Notes under the pieces: model-generated
Database searches by the model: none
Seen by the model: only the letters and a program-made list of their open reading frames with translations
What the model was told of the DNA's origin: nothing
Shown: positions 10,713 to 22,393 of the stretch, in pieces
Position numbering within the stretch: the first letter of the stretch is position 1
How the letters are laid out: each line of letters starts with the position of its first letter
Assembly: GCA_965153455.1 (NCBI GenBank)
Contig: OZ234493.1
Coordinates: forward strand, 23,798,213-23,862,212
Direction: 5' to 3'
Length of the DNA stretch: 64,000 nt
From: Sphagnum compactum
Lineage: Eukaryota > Bryophyta > Sphagnopsida > Sphagnales
Program-made: the position numbers and the translations under genes

Positions 10713-13700
10713 GGCTTCATCTACACCATTGAGATATCACAAGTGTGAAGCTTCAGCATTTTGACATGAAGTTTAGAAGACCTGCAGGGGCAACTAATGT
10801 GCTATGCAAGAAGCATCCTGTATGGGCTCTTTCTGCCAAAGTGGGAATGCTTTACCCATTCTACAGGAACATTGCAATGAACCTTCAGACTTCCCAATGT
10901 TCAGCATTTCAAAATTTCAAACTTTGGTCGGTCTCCACCCTGCAGTGTTCCAGGCATGGAAAGCAATGGCATTATCACTCCATACTATACAAGATTATGT
11001 TTATTGTCTGCAATGATGAATGTATGTCAGGTGTTCACTGGAACACAAATCTTGCGGACTCAGCAGGTTGTTGAATATTGAGGGCAGGTGTCACGGGAGG
11101 TTCCAAATTCCTTTTTTCATATTCTTTTCTTTTAAAAATACCATGTAATGGACTTATTTACAATTTAGTGATCAATTTCCAGTATGACTCATGTACTCCT
11201 TGCATTGTATCTATGTTTCTTGTTATGCTTGGGTCTTCTATGCTTTCATTTGTCTGAGTTGTTGTGCTTGTGACTAAGATTTCTTACATCCATCATGAGA
11301 GTTAATTAGATAATAATAACTCTGTTTTCAATGACTAAGATTTCTTAAACCCATCCTGAAAGTTCATTAGATCATATTAATTCTATTTCCAATAAAGATG
11401 TTTGTTGGTGTACTAAAATTCTGTTAATTCTACTAAAAATGTGGTGTAAGTGTTAGGGATGCATTGGAATGAATAATAGGAAATGGATCTTAAAATGGAA
11501 TCACTAAAGAATTAATACAATAAGTTGAGTTCAAAAAGGAAAAGTAAGATCACTATTGATTTTTAAGAAATTTGGCTCTTTCAACTTAGATTTCATTACA
11601 TTGATGACTCCCGTAAGTTAGTGACACGTTTGAAAGTTCACCACAAACAACTGAATTATGTGGAATGGTGATTCCTTGCGATTGATGGTAGGATATATTT
11701 GCCTTCAGCTTGTACTTACACATGATACATTGGTAGTTCAAGGGACTTAACAACACAATAGGGAGAGACAAAATGCCTAATTGCTAGTCATATGAATGGT
11801 GGTCTTTGATAAGCTTGGAAGGACGATTGGCATTTTCTTGTATCCAATATTGGAGGTAGACCAGCCCCACAACATCCATTAGGTAGCTTGTTGGAAAGTA
11901 GCTCATTGATTCCTTAATTAAGGTGTTCACAAGTCCTATAAGTTCACATAACAAATTTTTCGTATGATGCATGATACATTTAAAAAACTCAAGCACATTT
12001 GCAAAAACAAAATAACAAGAACCATTAAATTTTAGAATATTTGGAATGTTTCATAGCTTTGATTTGAGCCGCAGAACCTTTGCTTGTGCATAACACCTTG
12101 ACCTCCTTGACAATTCTATCGTAAACCTCTTGAAACTAGGAGAAGTTTCCCAATGACCGACTCTAGGTGATTCCATATTAGTGGTGTTGACCTCATTGTG
12201 TGAGCGAGTACTCAACATTTGGTGCATTGGGATTTCAACTCACAGTCGACCTACCATTGACAAACATTGTGTTTGCATGTCAACAAATCCTTAAATCGTT
12301 TGATGACTTGAATACATAAACGGTGTTAGGATGAGTATAAAGGCCATAAAGTTAAGGATGGTTGAATTTAATTGCAAACACATGTCCCTATGAAAATTTG
12401 ATTACAATATGCAAAATTTCTTGCAAAAGGAGCAAGCCAACAAGTGTACATAAATCTTGCACTACAAGTTGAAGTTTGTTTTCACCAAATGATTTTTGGT
12501 GATATTTTTTGCTAGTTCAACAATAAAGATTTATATTAACACATGATTTTTGTGCCAAAGACAATGTATTCACTTAATCTTCATGTTTATAAGGATTTTA
12601 TTACCCTTATTGTGCATTGTGCAATAATTGAACCAATTTGATAATTTCAATTTGTCTTTTTAGATTATAAGAGAAAAATGTATGGAACAACTTAAACACG
12701 TACTCAATTCTTGAAATCGAAGGCATATGTGACATGCTTTAAACAACAAGATTAGTACATTGGTTCATGCAATGGAATGGCTCATTATATGGATTCCTTC
12801 CATATAATGAGTTGAAAAATCATCTTTGATTTGTGTTGTTATATTTTGATTCCCTACCATACCAAAGATAGGGTAGAATAGCCCATGAGCGATCACTTAA
12901 GGGTTCTGTGACCTAGGGTTTAGTAATCGTGCATTCTTTCACAATGGTTTTCAAAGAACTTAAGTGAAGCATTAGTCTAAGCACTATTGACCATTTACAC
13001 AACTCAATTCTAATTAAAAATGAGATAATTTTGACACCCCAAAGTGGGTGTGGTCTCATTGTTTGAAAATAACCAAATAAAACACATGATGCTCCTATCT
13101 TTATGCAATTTACAACCTATGACCAAACACATTAAACTTTATGTAAGGATACCATTCATCTTATGAACACAATTAATTTAACTTAAATGGGTTTGAACAT
13201 TTTTTTATTGCCATTCAGATTTGAAAATTATTACAAAAAACAAAAAAATTCAAAAACTTTGCAAGGTTAGTTGTATAATGATGGGTGTGTTTAGGGTTTG
13301 AGATAAAAGGTCTTTTGAACAACATACTTAAAACACTAAAATAGATGATTGATGTGGTGCCACATGGGGCAATCTTGTGACATCTTACATCTCCCCCAAA
13401 CATTTCCCCCAAATCTCAGAAAGGGATGTTAAAATGATGGCGGCCGCATTTCTATGTTTCAATCCTCTCTTTCCCTATTTGTGTTTTTTTACCTTAGCAC
13501 TTTTGTGTTGCTTGTGATTGCAAGAACTCCACAATCACCATAGTTTTACTTTTGTACCATTATTTCTCCTTTTTTTTTTTTGCCTATTTCCTTCCAGCGT
13601 AACTTGTTTTGTTGTATAGTCATTTCACCATTGTTGCCAAAAGTGCTAGAACTCCTTGAGTTTACAACGTTGGGACAAGTCGAGAGGGTTCAAAAACAAC

Positions 13701-13760
13701 ATTGCTTTGGGTGTGTTTGTTTTTGGGCAACAACAAACACAAAGTGCATTGCCATCACAT
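10713..13760. other. 3' flank of hyccin gene and AT-rich intergenic DNA
   Basis: The first few hundred bases are probably the hyccin 3'UTR. The two phrases ATGACTAAGATTTCTTA and CATCATGAGAGTTAATTAGAT recur in altered form at about 11273-11375, a ~65-bp imperfect tandem duplication. Short broken frames occur on the minus strand at about 11586-12180, but I could not assign them to a family. Nothing else with coding character was seen. Confidence 0.5.
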
Positions 13761-13764
13761 GAAG

Positions 13765-14490
13765 TTTGACAATAGTCGGGAAGGCGTGAGCTCTCTCGGC
13801 TCCTCTTTCTTTCCCCTTATTTGTGTGTTTTTCTTTTTGCATGTTTGTCCATTTGTCTTTCCATTGCCATTGTGCTTGTTTTGTTGTAGGAGCAAAGGCA
13901 AAATGTGAAGGTTGGTAACAATTAGGAAGGTTGGAGCTCTCCCAACTCCTCTTTCCTTTCCCCTTGTTTTCATGTTATTTGTGGTTTGTTTGTTTGTTTT
14001 GTTGTTGCCATCACAATGTTTGTGTTGTGTTATAGGAATGAAGGTGAAAGGTTCATGCTAACAATAGTCAAGAGAACGTTGGGAAAGCGCAAGCTCTCCT
14101 GGTTCTTTTTGTGCTTCCTTGGTCTGTTTGTTCGCGTCTCTGTCTGCATGCTTGTCACCATCACTATTGTTCTACAATTAGGAGGGCTCGAGCTTTCCTG
14201 GTTTTTTTTAAGCATCCCCAATCTATTTGTCTGTGTGTTTGTCGCCATTGCCATTGCTTTGCAATTAGGAAGGCCCAAACTTTCCCATCTTTTTCTGTTC
14301 ATTTTTGTGTTGTTGTTGTCATGTTTATAATGTTGATCATTCATGGATCAACATGCTAGTGCTCTATCCCCCATTAGCATCTCATTGCGGATGTTGTTAT
14401 TTACGTACGAAGGTGCATCATGCAAAAATCAACAACACTAAAGAGGGCCTGAGCTTCACAATAGTTGGGAACACCCAAGCCCCACAATAG
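13765..14490. repeat. Degenerate tandem repeat array, ~85-145 bp period
   Basis: A phrase of the type AATTAGGAAGG..GGAGCTCTCCCAACTCC followed by TTTGTCTGTGTGTTTGTCGCC recurs near 13770, 13918, 14062, 14176, 14264 and, in weaker form, 14455. Spacing is uneven and identity modest, so this is an old array. Long open frames on both strands (for example 13986-14330 plus and 14030-14344 minus) follow from the repeat and its low stop-codon content and have no recognisable domain. Confidence 0.65.
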
Positions 14491-14509
14491 TAAAAAAGGT
14501 TTCAATGCA

Positions 14510-15250
14510 TTTCTCATTCTTTTTTGCCACCTTAAACCTCCATCATCGGACTCCTTTTGAATGCATGTTCTCTTTCTTATTTGCCATCCTTATCTTCCTT
14601 TGTCAAAGTCCTTTTGAATGCACCTTTGATTTCTGATGTCACCTTAAACCTCTTCTGCTAAAACCCTCCAAAGTATACCTTCCATTTCCACTTTGTCCTT
14701 AACCTCCTTTGGCAAAATCCTCCAAAGCGCACCCTCCATTTCCACTCTGTGACCTCAAACTTCCTCTGCCATAGTCCTCCAAAATGCACCTTCCATTTCC
14801 ACTTTGTCACCCTAAACCTTTTTTTGCAGAATCTTATAAAATGCATCCTCCATTTCCACTTTGTGACCTTAAACCTCTTTTGCCATAATCTTCCAGAATG
14901 CATCTTCCCTTTCCACTCTTGGCCTTAAACTTCCTTTGCCATAATCCTCTAGAATGCATCCTCCATTTCCAATATATGACCCTAAACCTCCTTTGCTATA
15001 ATCCTCCAAAGTGCACACTCCATTTCCACTTTGTCACCGTAAACGTCCTTTGCCATAGTCCTCTAGAATGCACCTTTCATTTTCATTTTATCACCTTAAA
15101 CCTTTTGTGTTAGAATCTTCTAGAATGCACCTTCCATTTCCACTCTATCACCTTAAACCTCCTCTATCATAGTCCTCTAGAGTGCACCTTCCATTTCCAT
15201 TATGTCACCCTAAACCTCCTTTGCCACAATCTTCTAGAGTGCACCTCGGA
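14510..15250. repeat. 60-bp minisatellite, about 12 copies
   Basis: The unit contains CACCTTCCATTTCCACTTTG, then TCACC(C/T)TAAACCTCC, then TTTGCCATAGTCCTC(C/T)A(A/G)A(A/G)TG, and repeats every 60 bp or very close to it from about 14510 to 15247. Copies differ by about 10-25 percent. Because 60 is a multiple of 3, open frames survive through several units on both strands (minus 14658-14903, plus 14898-15113), giving a ~20-residue repeat. There is no sign that these are expressed genes. Confidence 0.88.
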
Positions 15251-16690
15251 ACTCAAATCAAAATATAGGGAGGAAAAAAGATCGAGAAGGTTTCAATACA
15301 CACTTACCGGTACCCCAGCCGAACGAACAACTCAAAGGATCATTGAAAAGGAGCAAAGAGCGAGGTTTAATCAAGCATGGGTTGTTATTACATTTAAAGC
15401 TACTGGTGAATGTTTCCACAACAATTTTAAAGCAAGATTTTGAGCCCATCCTATAGGCTATAAAGGGTTTAGCTTAGGAATCACATCTGCACAACAAAGA
15501 ATGGCAAGGATGCGACTTGTTGGACATGTCCCAACCAAGTTGCAACTCTTTTCTCAATAAGAATAAAGGAAGGGGTAAGGGTTTGGGATTTAGGGTCTAG
15601 GGTTCTAAACTATGATCATGATGGGTTTAAGGTGCATTAGTGTGTTTGGAAGGGGAGAAACAAAAAAAACATGAATCAAATTGTTTACAGATGGCAATGC
15701 AGAAAAAGAGTAGAGGTAAAGGAAAGAATAATGTTTACATGTGGTTATGGGTTTAGGGTTTAAAATATAGAGGCAAAGGGAAAGAAATGTTTATAGAATT
15801 GGGAAAGATTAAAAGAAAATGAAGTGAAATTGAGTGGCAATGGAAACTTAGGGTGGCAAAAAAGAAAAAAATGGCGCATTCAATTTGAAAGATGATAATT
15901 TTGGCTTGTGTTCAAACTTGAGATTAGTTATATAGAGTTATGATATTCTTGAAGGATTTTTGGTTTCTTTCAAAGGATTTTTTTTGAAGATTATATTTTT
16001 GCATGGTGAAATATTTAAGTTTCCATATAATTCTTCTTCTTTTGCCTTACCATACTTTTTTAAATTGTAAATGGCAAGGCCACAATGTGACTGACACACC
16101 ACTTTGTTTTAACTTTCATATATCTTTTGGTAGCCAAAAAATTTGACTAAATCTTCGTATGGATGGGTGATCGTTGCTTCAGCTACATAATCTTCCGCCG
16201 TAAGAATTTTACAAAATTACTTTACCTAGGGAACACTTTGACATGTGACGGTTAGGATTTCCAAAACTTTTTACACAATCATGTAATAATTAACTAAAAA
16301 TTCGAAAAAAACATAAATAATATAATTAGTGTCGAATTGGCCAAAGTACTATGGTATTGACTACTGGGTGTTTGCACATTACGGTGACCTTATATGGATG
16401 TCGCAATGCTAATTTTTCTTGTATTCCCTAGATACAAGAAAATAAATAAAATAAAAATCATCGAAATAATAATAAAAAGGGACTCACTTATTAAAAGCTA
16501 TCATAATCAACCTTCCAAGAATGAAAAAATCAAATCAAAATTGTGGATAGCCAATAAGTAATGGACTTTTGAATTTTTCCGACATATTTTTGTCACACCC
16601 ATGGATATGGATTTTTATCTTACAATGTGTTAGTCTTTTGTGTTTGAAACTTTGGGATATTGGATGAATCATGTTTAAGAAAGTAAAGAT
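15251..16690. other. AT-rich intergenic DNA with one copy of a dispersed repeat
   Basis: No gene was recognised. TTTAGGGT-type motifs occur at about 15580-15610 and 15750-15760, too few and too irregular to be a telomeric array. The stretch at about 15917-16097 recurs at 56841-57031 (separate entry). Confidence 0.5.
15917..16097 (+). repeat. Dispersed repeat A, copy 1
   Basis: This ~180-bp stretch begins CTTGAGATTAGTTAT, contains TTTTTGCATGGTGAAATAT and ends AAATGGCAAGGCC.CAATGTGAC. It matches 56841-57031 in the same orientation with scattered substitutions and small indels. It encodes nothing recognisable and probably belongs to a larger, degraded non-autonomous element. Confidence 0.75.
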
Positions 16691-16692
16691 CC

Positions 16693-16945
16693 ATTGAATG
16701 AATGGAATGTGATTTTAATTTATTATGTTATGAACTTTTTAAAATCCCCAAAATTGTAATTATTTTAAAAGCCTTTTTAAGCATTTAAAAATAAATAAAT
16801 AAATAAATATATTGATATTTTGATATGTCTTATAGCATTCATGATTTGAAATTGAAAATGGGAAAAAATGTTACTTTCAATATCGTCTAAATATTCATAT
16901 TTTAAGCCAGTTTTCAATTACATTAGAAAAGGAGTTTGAAAACAG
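16693..16945 (+). repeat. Dispersed repeat B, copy 1
   Basis: This ~250-bp stretch starts near TGAATGAATGGAATGTGAT, continues through GTTATGAACTTTT.AAA.TCCC and TCTTATAGCAT, and ends around TACATTAGAAAAGGAG. It matches about 46279-46530 in the same orientation with moderate divergence. No coding potential was seen. Confidence 0.7.
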
Positions 16946-16969
16946 ATTCTAATTTGTCAAAATTGTGAC

Positions 16970-17170
16970 ACCCTGGTGTATTTTTGCCCTATTGAACAAT
17001 TTTTTCAAGAAATATTCAACAAATCAAAATTACATGTTTTTTAGGAAATTGGGGTGAACTTTTGGTCTTGTTGAATGCCCTTGATGAATGAGATTTTTTG
17101 GAGTTTATTTCATTTTTTTTAAACTTAAAGGGAAGAAATATTAAATTTCAAATAATTTTTCTCACTAGAA
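16970..17170 (+). repeat. Repeat C, partial copy
   Basis: The order GTGAACTTTTGGTCTTGTTG, CCCTTGATGAATGAGATTT and GAAATATTAAATTTCAAATAATTTTT parallels the second half of the two longer copies at 17579-17998 and 19555-19981. It is more diverged and lacks their first ~200 bp. Confidence 0.55.
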
Positions 17171-17578
17171 TTTTATTTTATTTTATCTTTTTCACAACTC
17201 AATTTTAATATCAAGATTTTATTCACACTTTGGCCAATAAGGTGGACCACACTAATTTTAACTAGATTATAAACCAAATACTTCTCAAGGGTTAACATTT
17301 TCATTAGCTTCATCATTGTGAAAAATGATCCTTTACACCCAAATGTTAAAGAAAATAATGAAAATTTGAAGAACATCTAAGTTTGAACATTTAGTTTAAA
17401 AACCAACGCAACAATAAATCCTCAAACAATTTCAACCAAACCAATAATCAATAAGACATAAATGCAAGTGAATTTTCAAAGAGAAGAGAAAACAATTTTT
17501 TTAAAAATTGTGTCTAGCAATAACATTGCCCCTCCATTCAACTTTGCATTCAAGAAACATAATATCATATCATCTATT

Positions 17579-17998
17579 TATGAAGGAAGGTAGTTTGTGT
17601 GTTTTTTTTCTTTGTCACCTTGAGATCTCCCAAACCATGACATATCTTGCCATGCTCTTGATACCATTGGAAAACCGTAAGTGAGCAGGGGTGCACCAAG
17701 TTAATTTCATAATGTTTTGATCCATGGTGGAAAAGTTATTGAATATTGACCAATTGTTTAATTGGAAAATCATTTAAATAAAAAACTAGGAGTTTGGGTG
17801 CACTCTTGGTATTGTTGGAAAGTCCTTGATGAGTTGGATTTAACAAAGGTGATTTGGAAATTTTAGATTGAAGGTGTGGGAGATATTGAATTTTAAGTAA
17901 TTTTTGTCATTGGAAATTCAATTAATTACAAAAACATGATTTTGGAAAAAATAAAAAATTTGGTAACCAATTCAGACTTGGGCCAACGGCACATGCTA
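17579..17998 (+). repeat. Repeat C, copy 1 (~420 bp)
   Basis: It begins TATGAAGGAAGGTAGTTTGT and includes CACCTTGAGATCTC, TTTCATAATGTTT and GAGTTGGATTTAA. It ends near GGTAACCAATTCAGACTTGG followed by GGCACATGCT. It matches 19555-19981 along its full length in direct orientation. No terminal inverted repeats or coding frame were found, so a non-autonomous or degraded element is the likeliest source. Confidence 0.8.
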
Positions 17999-18487
17999 TT
18001 GTTACATTTAATTGAACAAAAAAATTTGTGAATGCACCCCAAACTCTTCCTCCCAACTTTGTTAACCATGACTTGCCATAACTACTTAAATCTTGCATTC
18101 TTTTCTCATATTTCTCTCTTCAAACAAAGCAATGAATGCTAGCCAACATTTTTTTTTTAAAAAGGCAAAATAAAATTTAAAAAATGTGGCACATTTAACA
18201 ATTGTGCAAATGACAATGTATAGAAAGATATGTTATTAGGTTGTGAAATGGCAAAAAATGTTGGCAATGAAAGGCTAGAGCTTGGTGAACGGAAGGAAAA
18301 GATTGATAAAAAAGGAGACAAACCCTTGATCTAATTGCCATGATGTTGCAAACATGGAGATGAGCATCCAATCAAGTCCAAGAGGTAGTGGTGAACCAAT
18401 ACATCACAATTTGCCAACTTTGGCCATCAATGTTAAGCAAGGGGGTGCAATGTGGTGAAAGTTGACATTTCACATTCCAATTGTATT

Positions 18488-18520
18488 AAGTAAAATGGGT
18501 TTCGATGACCCATTTTACTT
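18488..18520. other. Perfect 13-bp stem hairpin
   Basis: AAGTAAAATGGGT at 18488-18500 and ACCCATTTTACTT at 18508-18520 are perfect inverted complements around a 7-base loop (TTCGATG). No U-run follows and no gene is nearby, so neither a terminator nor a precursor RNA is supported. It could be the core of a small foldback element. Confidence 0.6.
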
Positions 18521-19554
18521 TCACAATGTAACTATATTTTGCTATTAGAAAAGAAATGGATTTCTACTATTTTTGATTGATTTTAAAGCTTTCTTTTGTT
18601 GAGATTTGGTGGCCACCATTACACTATGTAACATAAAAATGTTCAATCCCATATCAAATGGTGCTATTTTTTTCCCTAATCTTTCCGATATGGTCAAATT
18701 TTCACAATTACATTGTAGTTCTTGTTTTTGACAATGTCCCTTTATTATATAATAATGTCAATTTAGAAAAAAAATTTATTTTTTTAGTACACATGCATGT
18801 ATTTTAATGTGTGGCTTGAATCTTGAATGCAAAAGGATATTTGTACATTTGAATTTAAGGAAACAATATGGTGTCATTTATTTCTATTTTGTTCTAGTAT
18901 AACTCATTCTATCATATTAGGCCTTCACATATGTCTAGGTACTCTATGATAAATACCTTTGATTTTTCTTGTTTGGTAGATTGCTTGTAGAAAGCTTTTG
19001 CTACATTAAAATTCGTTGTAGCATTGTCAAGTATTGCTCTTTCAACATGAATGTGCGTCACAATTGATTTAAATTAAAGCTTATGATGTTGGTATGAGTG
19101 GCTATTTCTCATTAATTCTCAATGTGGGCTTCAAAGGTTAATTATATGAAGTTGAACTAATTAATAAATAGATATACACACTAAAATGGTTTCACTAGTT
19201 TGAAACATTCTATGTTATGTTTGACACTACCCCAACATTGCCTTTTAACATGTTAAAACATTGTTTAACATTATTCTAGCAATCTGATCAATATTTTAAT
19301 CTTAGCATAACATTCTTGAAACGATATTGATTTTTTAGTATTTCACAATTCTTTCAACATGCTTAGCATGTTAGAGAAGAAGTTTGGATTTTATTCCTAA
19401 CATGTTAAATTGACCCAAGGAAACTCAAATTTAAAAGGAAATTTTAACATTTATCAAACTTGTTGGTATTGCTCAATAAGCTCAAAAGAAAATTGCATTG
19501 AGTGAATAAACAAACCCATTAGTTGGAGTTTTAGACTTTGCTACCTTAAATCTA

Positions 19555-19981
19555 TCTATGAAGGAAGGTTGTTTGTTTGTTTTGTTTGTCACATTGAGAT
19601 CTCTATGATGCCTCTTGTCACACTTTTCAAATCATTGGAAAGCCCTTGATGATTTCAAATGCAACGAGTTGATTTCATAATGTTTCAACTTACGATGGAG
19701 AAGTTAGTGAATATTGAATAAAATTTCCACTAAAAATTCATTTAAATCAAAACTAAAAAATTATGGAAAAATTTGAGCATGTTCTTAATATTTTTTGAAA
19801 CCCCTCATTGAGTAGGATTTAATGAAGGATATTTGGAAAAAAATAAATAGACTTAAGGTGTAAGAAATATTGAATATTGAATTTTTTTGTCAATGAAAAT
19901 TCAATTAAATTGCTGAAAAAAAAATTTGAAAGGAAAAATTAGTTGGGCAACCAATTCACGCTTGGGTCAATGGCACAAGCT
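19555..19981 (+). repeat. Repeat C, copy 2 (~425 bp)
   Basis: This is the second full-length copy of the unit at 17579-17998. It shares the opening TATGAAGGAAGGTTGTTTGT and the closing CAACCAATTCACGCTTGG plus GGCACAAGCT, with many substitutions between. The two copies start about 1.98 kb apart in direct orientation. Confidence 0.8.
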
Positions 19982-19999
19982 ACACTACATAGCTTTATA

Positions 20000-22000
20000 A
20001 TATATTTGATTTCCATTTTCCAAAAAATTATCAAATGTAATATAGTCCAAGAAATGATTTTTGTGAATGTCATTCTATTAATAAAAAATTATTTAATGAA
20101 CATGTGGTTCAATATATCCACCAATTCATTAATATTCAAAAAATAATTATTAAACTTAGTTTAAAACCATTTTACTTTATTTCTATAGTTGAATGGTTTC
20201 TCTATTATTTTTTTAAAGGTTAATTTTATCTCATTCAAAGGTCACAAGAAAACTCATTCCTCACCCCCAACCTCACAACATTGTTGTTCTACAGCTTCAA
20301 GCATCCCCAAAGTAGAAGAAGGGTAATATTCATCCATTATTCATCCATTCATAGAAGGGTAAGTAGAAGAATATTCATCCATTATCCATTATTGTAAGAA
20401 TCTTCATCCATTATTCATCCTTTGGCCCATCTATATAGTTGAAGAGGAGGACAATATTTGCCCAAAGCATATGGGATAAGAAAGCAAGTGCTATTGGGAA
20501 CGGGTTAAGGAACATAGCAAGAACATGGGGAACAAATTGGGGAATGTGATGGGAACCCATTTGGAACTTGATGAGAACACATTGGGAACGAGAGAAAATG
20601 GCCCAAAAAAAAAAAACTCTCCCCTAGCTGCCTCTTCCACCCCACCCCAACCCAAAAGGAAAAAAATCGAGGCATCTTGAGGGGCTATTGGGAACACATT
20701 AGGAACACATTGAGAACTTGATGGGAACACATTGGGAACAGAAAAAAAAAGAAAACAAGATTGTAATTTCTCGCCCCAAGAAAAAGTGCGATTTTGTTTT
20801 TCCAATTAAATTTATATATTTATTTCTCAGTTCTCTTCTTCATTGGGAAACTGGGTACCTAGTAGGTACTACCTACTACCTACTACATGCTACTACACAA
20901 GTAGGTGCCTAGAAGCTAGGGCCTAAGCTTCCTGCGAACTTTCTTTCGGCGCAGCCGGACATCCGTACAGTACGTGCCGTACTAACTCTTTGGAAAACCG
21001 AAAAAAAAAGAAAATAATTTTTATAAAAATACGTACTGCAAAAATATACGTATTTTAACCCACAAAATTAGGTGTAAAGTAAAATGTCTTCGACTACACA
21101 CAAGATTATATTGCCTAATAGTAAATAGCAAAAGAGATCTTTACGATTTTGTAATAAAAAAATTCTACAGTTCATAACAAGATAACAAAGAGGATGAATG
21201 ATTGGATGGAACTACTTTTATCACATCCATTTTCCAGCAATGAAAATTTCATTCTTATAATTCCTTTTTGTCTTTCCCTTGGGAAAAAAAAATTAAAAAA
21301 AAAAATTATTCTAACATCCACCAAAACCGGACGAGGGTTAACCTAAGGACCAGGGTGGTGAAATAATAGCTAACTTAGGAGTCCACTAATACAGCAGAGT
21401 GTGCGTCAGCTAATCACTATATTTAGCCGGACCGCTGGCTGCTTCCACCCTGGTAACGACTATTTTTAGCCGAGGGACGCTTTACTTACTCCACGGCTTT
21501 CCCCAGTTTAGTAACTTGCTTGGCTGCCGAAAGTCATTCCGCAATTAATTGCTTGACTCACTGCAGGTGAGACTCACTTTTGCCCTAATTGCGGGTCCAA
21601 AAAACAATTTGTTTATTCTGGGATATGAAATTTCTTTACCAACCTTAGTAGTATAGCCAGGTATAGCCAGCCTAGTATTATATAAAAGTATTAATAAAAA
21701 GACCCCCCCCCCAAAAAAAATCAGTCTTTGTTTAACTGGTGGTAGGTATTTATTAGAATATATTTTATCTTTTTTAGATTTATTATCTTCTCCCCCCCCT
21801 TATGAAAATCAGGGGTTTTTATTGGAAAAAATAGTGATCTGATAAAGTTGGGGCAAGTTTTTTTTTTTTCTTTTTTTCCAAAAATTAAAAAAGTTTGTCA
21901 AATTTTTTACAGTCGAAATGCACATTGATTGATCCCCCCAAAAATCCCAAATTTTCTTACAAAAGATGGGGAAAATTTTGTCCCATAAAACACTAATTAA
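20000..22000. other. Intergenic DNA between repeat cluster and aspartic protease gene
   Basis: TTCATCCATTATTCATCC-type short repeats lie at 20325-20425. GGAACACATTGGGAAC-type short repeats occur in two blocks, about 20495-20600 and 20685-20745, separated by an A-run and a C-rich stretch. TAGGTACTACCTACTACC-like motifs lie at 20855-20910. Long homopolymers (C, A and T runs) occur at 21700-21870. No gene was recognised. Confidence 0.55.
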
Positions 22001-22019
22001 AAAAGCCTAAGGAAAAAAA

Positions 22020-22393
22020 AGAAAAATGGGCGGAGCGCAGCTGCCCGACGGACGACGACATGCGCGCGTGGCGACGTCGTTCGTTCCTTCGCGACGTCTT
22101 CCTTTCAGCTCGCAGTCTCGCGGGAGCGGCGCACTGCGAGGTGCATTTGCAGGGAAATTTTCTTCGTGATTTGAGGACACCATGCGGGCGGGCGCCTCTT
22201 CTGTCGCGTCCTCCTCGTTTTTCTCATACATTTTTATTATTGTTTTCTTGTCTGGACTGAGACTCGGGAGAAGCAGCTAGTTTCTCAAGGGGGCTGGCTG
22301 CAGTAGTGTGGTAGCTTGTGGAATTTTTTTGCTTCTAGCTTAGTACCAAGAAGAAGAAGAAGAAGAAGAAGAGGCGGAGGGGCTGGATTCGGC
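22020..22393 (+). promoter_or_regulatory. GC-rich 5' flank and probable 5'UTR of the aspartic protease gene
   Basis: Composition changes sharply near 22020 from A/T-runs to CpG-rich sequence (GCGACGTCGTTCG, CGCGACGTC), just upstream of the protease start at 22394. A (GAA)n-like purine run at 22349-22372 lies directly before the start codon. Promoter or leader function is inferred from position and composition; no TATA box was identified with confidence. Confidence 0.45.

Noticed and set aside
11586-12180. Minus-strand open pieces that looked like a decayed transposase or unknown protein
   Set aside because: Pieces lie in different frames with stops, and no motif could be tied to a known family.
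13986-14344. Overlapping ~110-codon frames on both strands
   Set aside because: They fall in a degenerate tandem array and have no domain; the openness follows from repeat composition.
14510-15250. Regularly spaced repeats suggestive of a CRISPR array
   Set aside because: The whole 60-bp unit repeats without unique spacers, in a eukaryotic genome.
15580-15770. TTTAGGG motifs as interstitial telomere repeats
   Set aside because: Only single scattered motifs are present, not a tandem array.
18488-18520. Hairpin as a microRNA precursor or terminator
   Set aside because: The 13-bp stem is too short for a plant microRNA precursor, and there is no adjacent gene or U-run.
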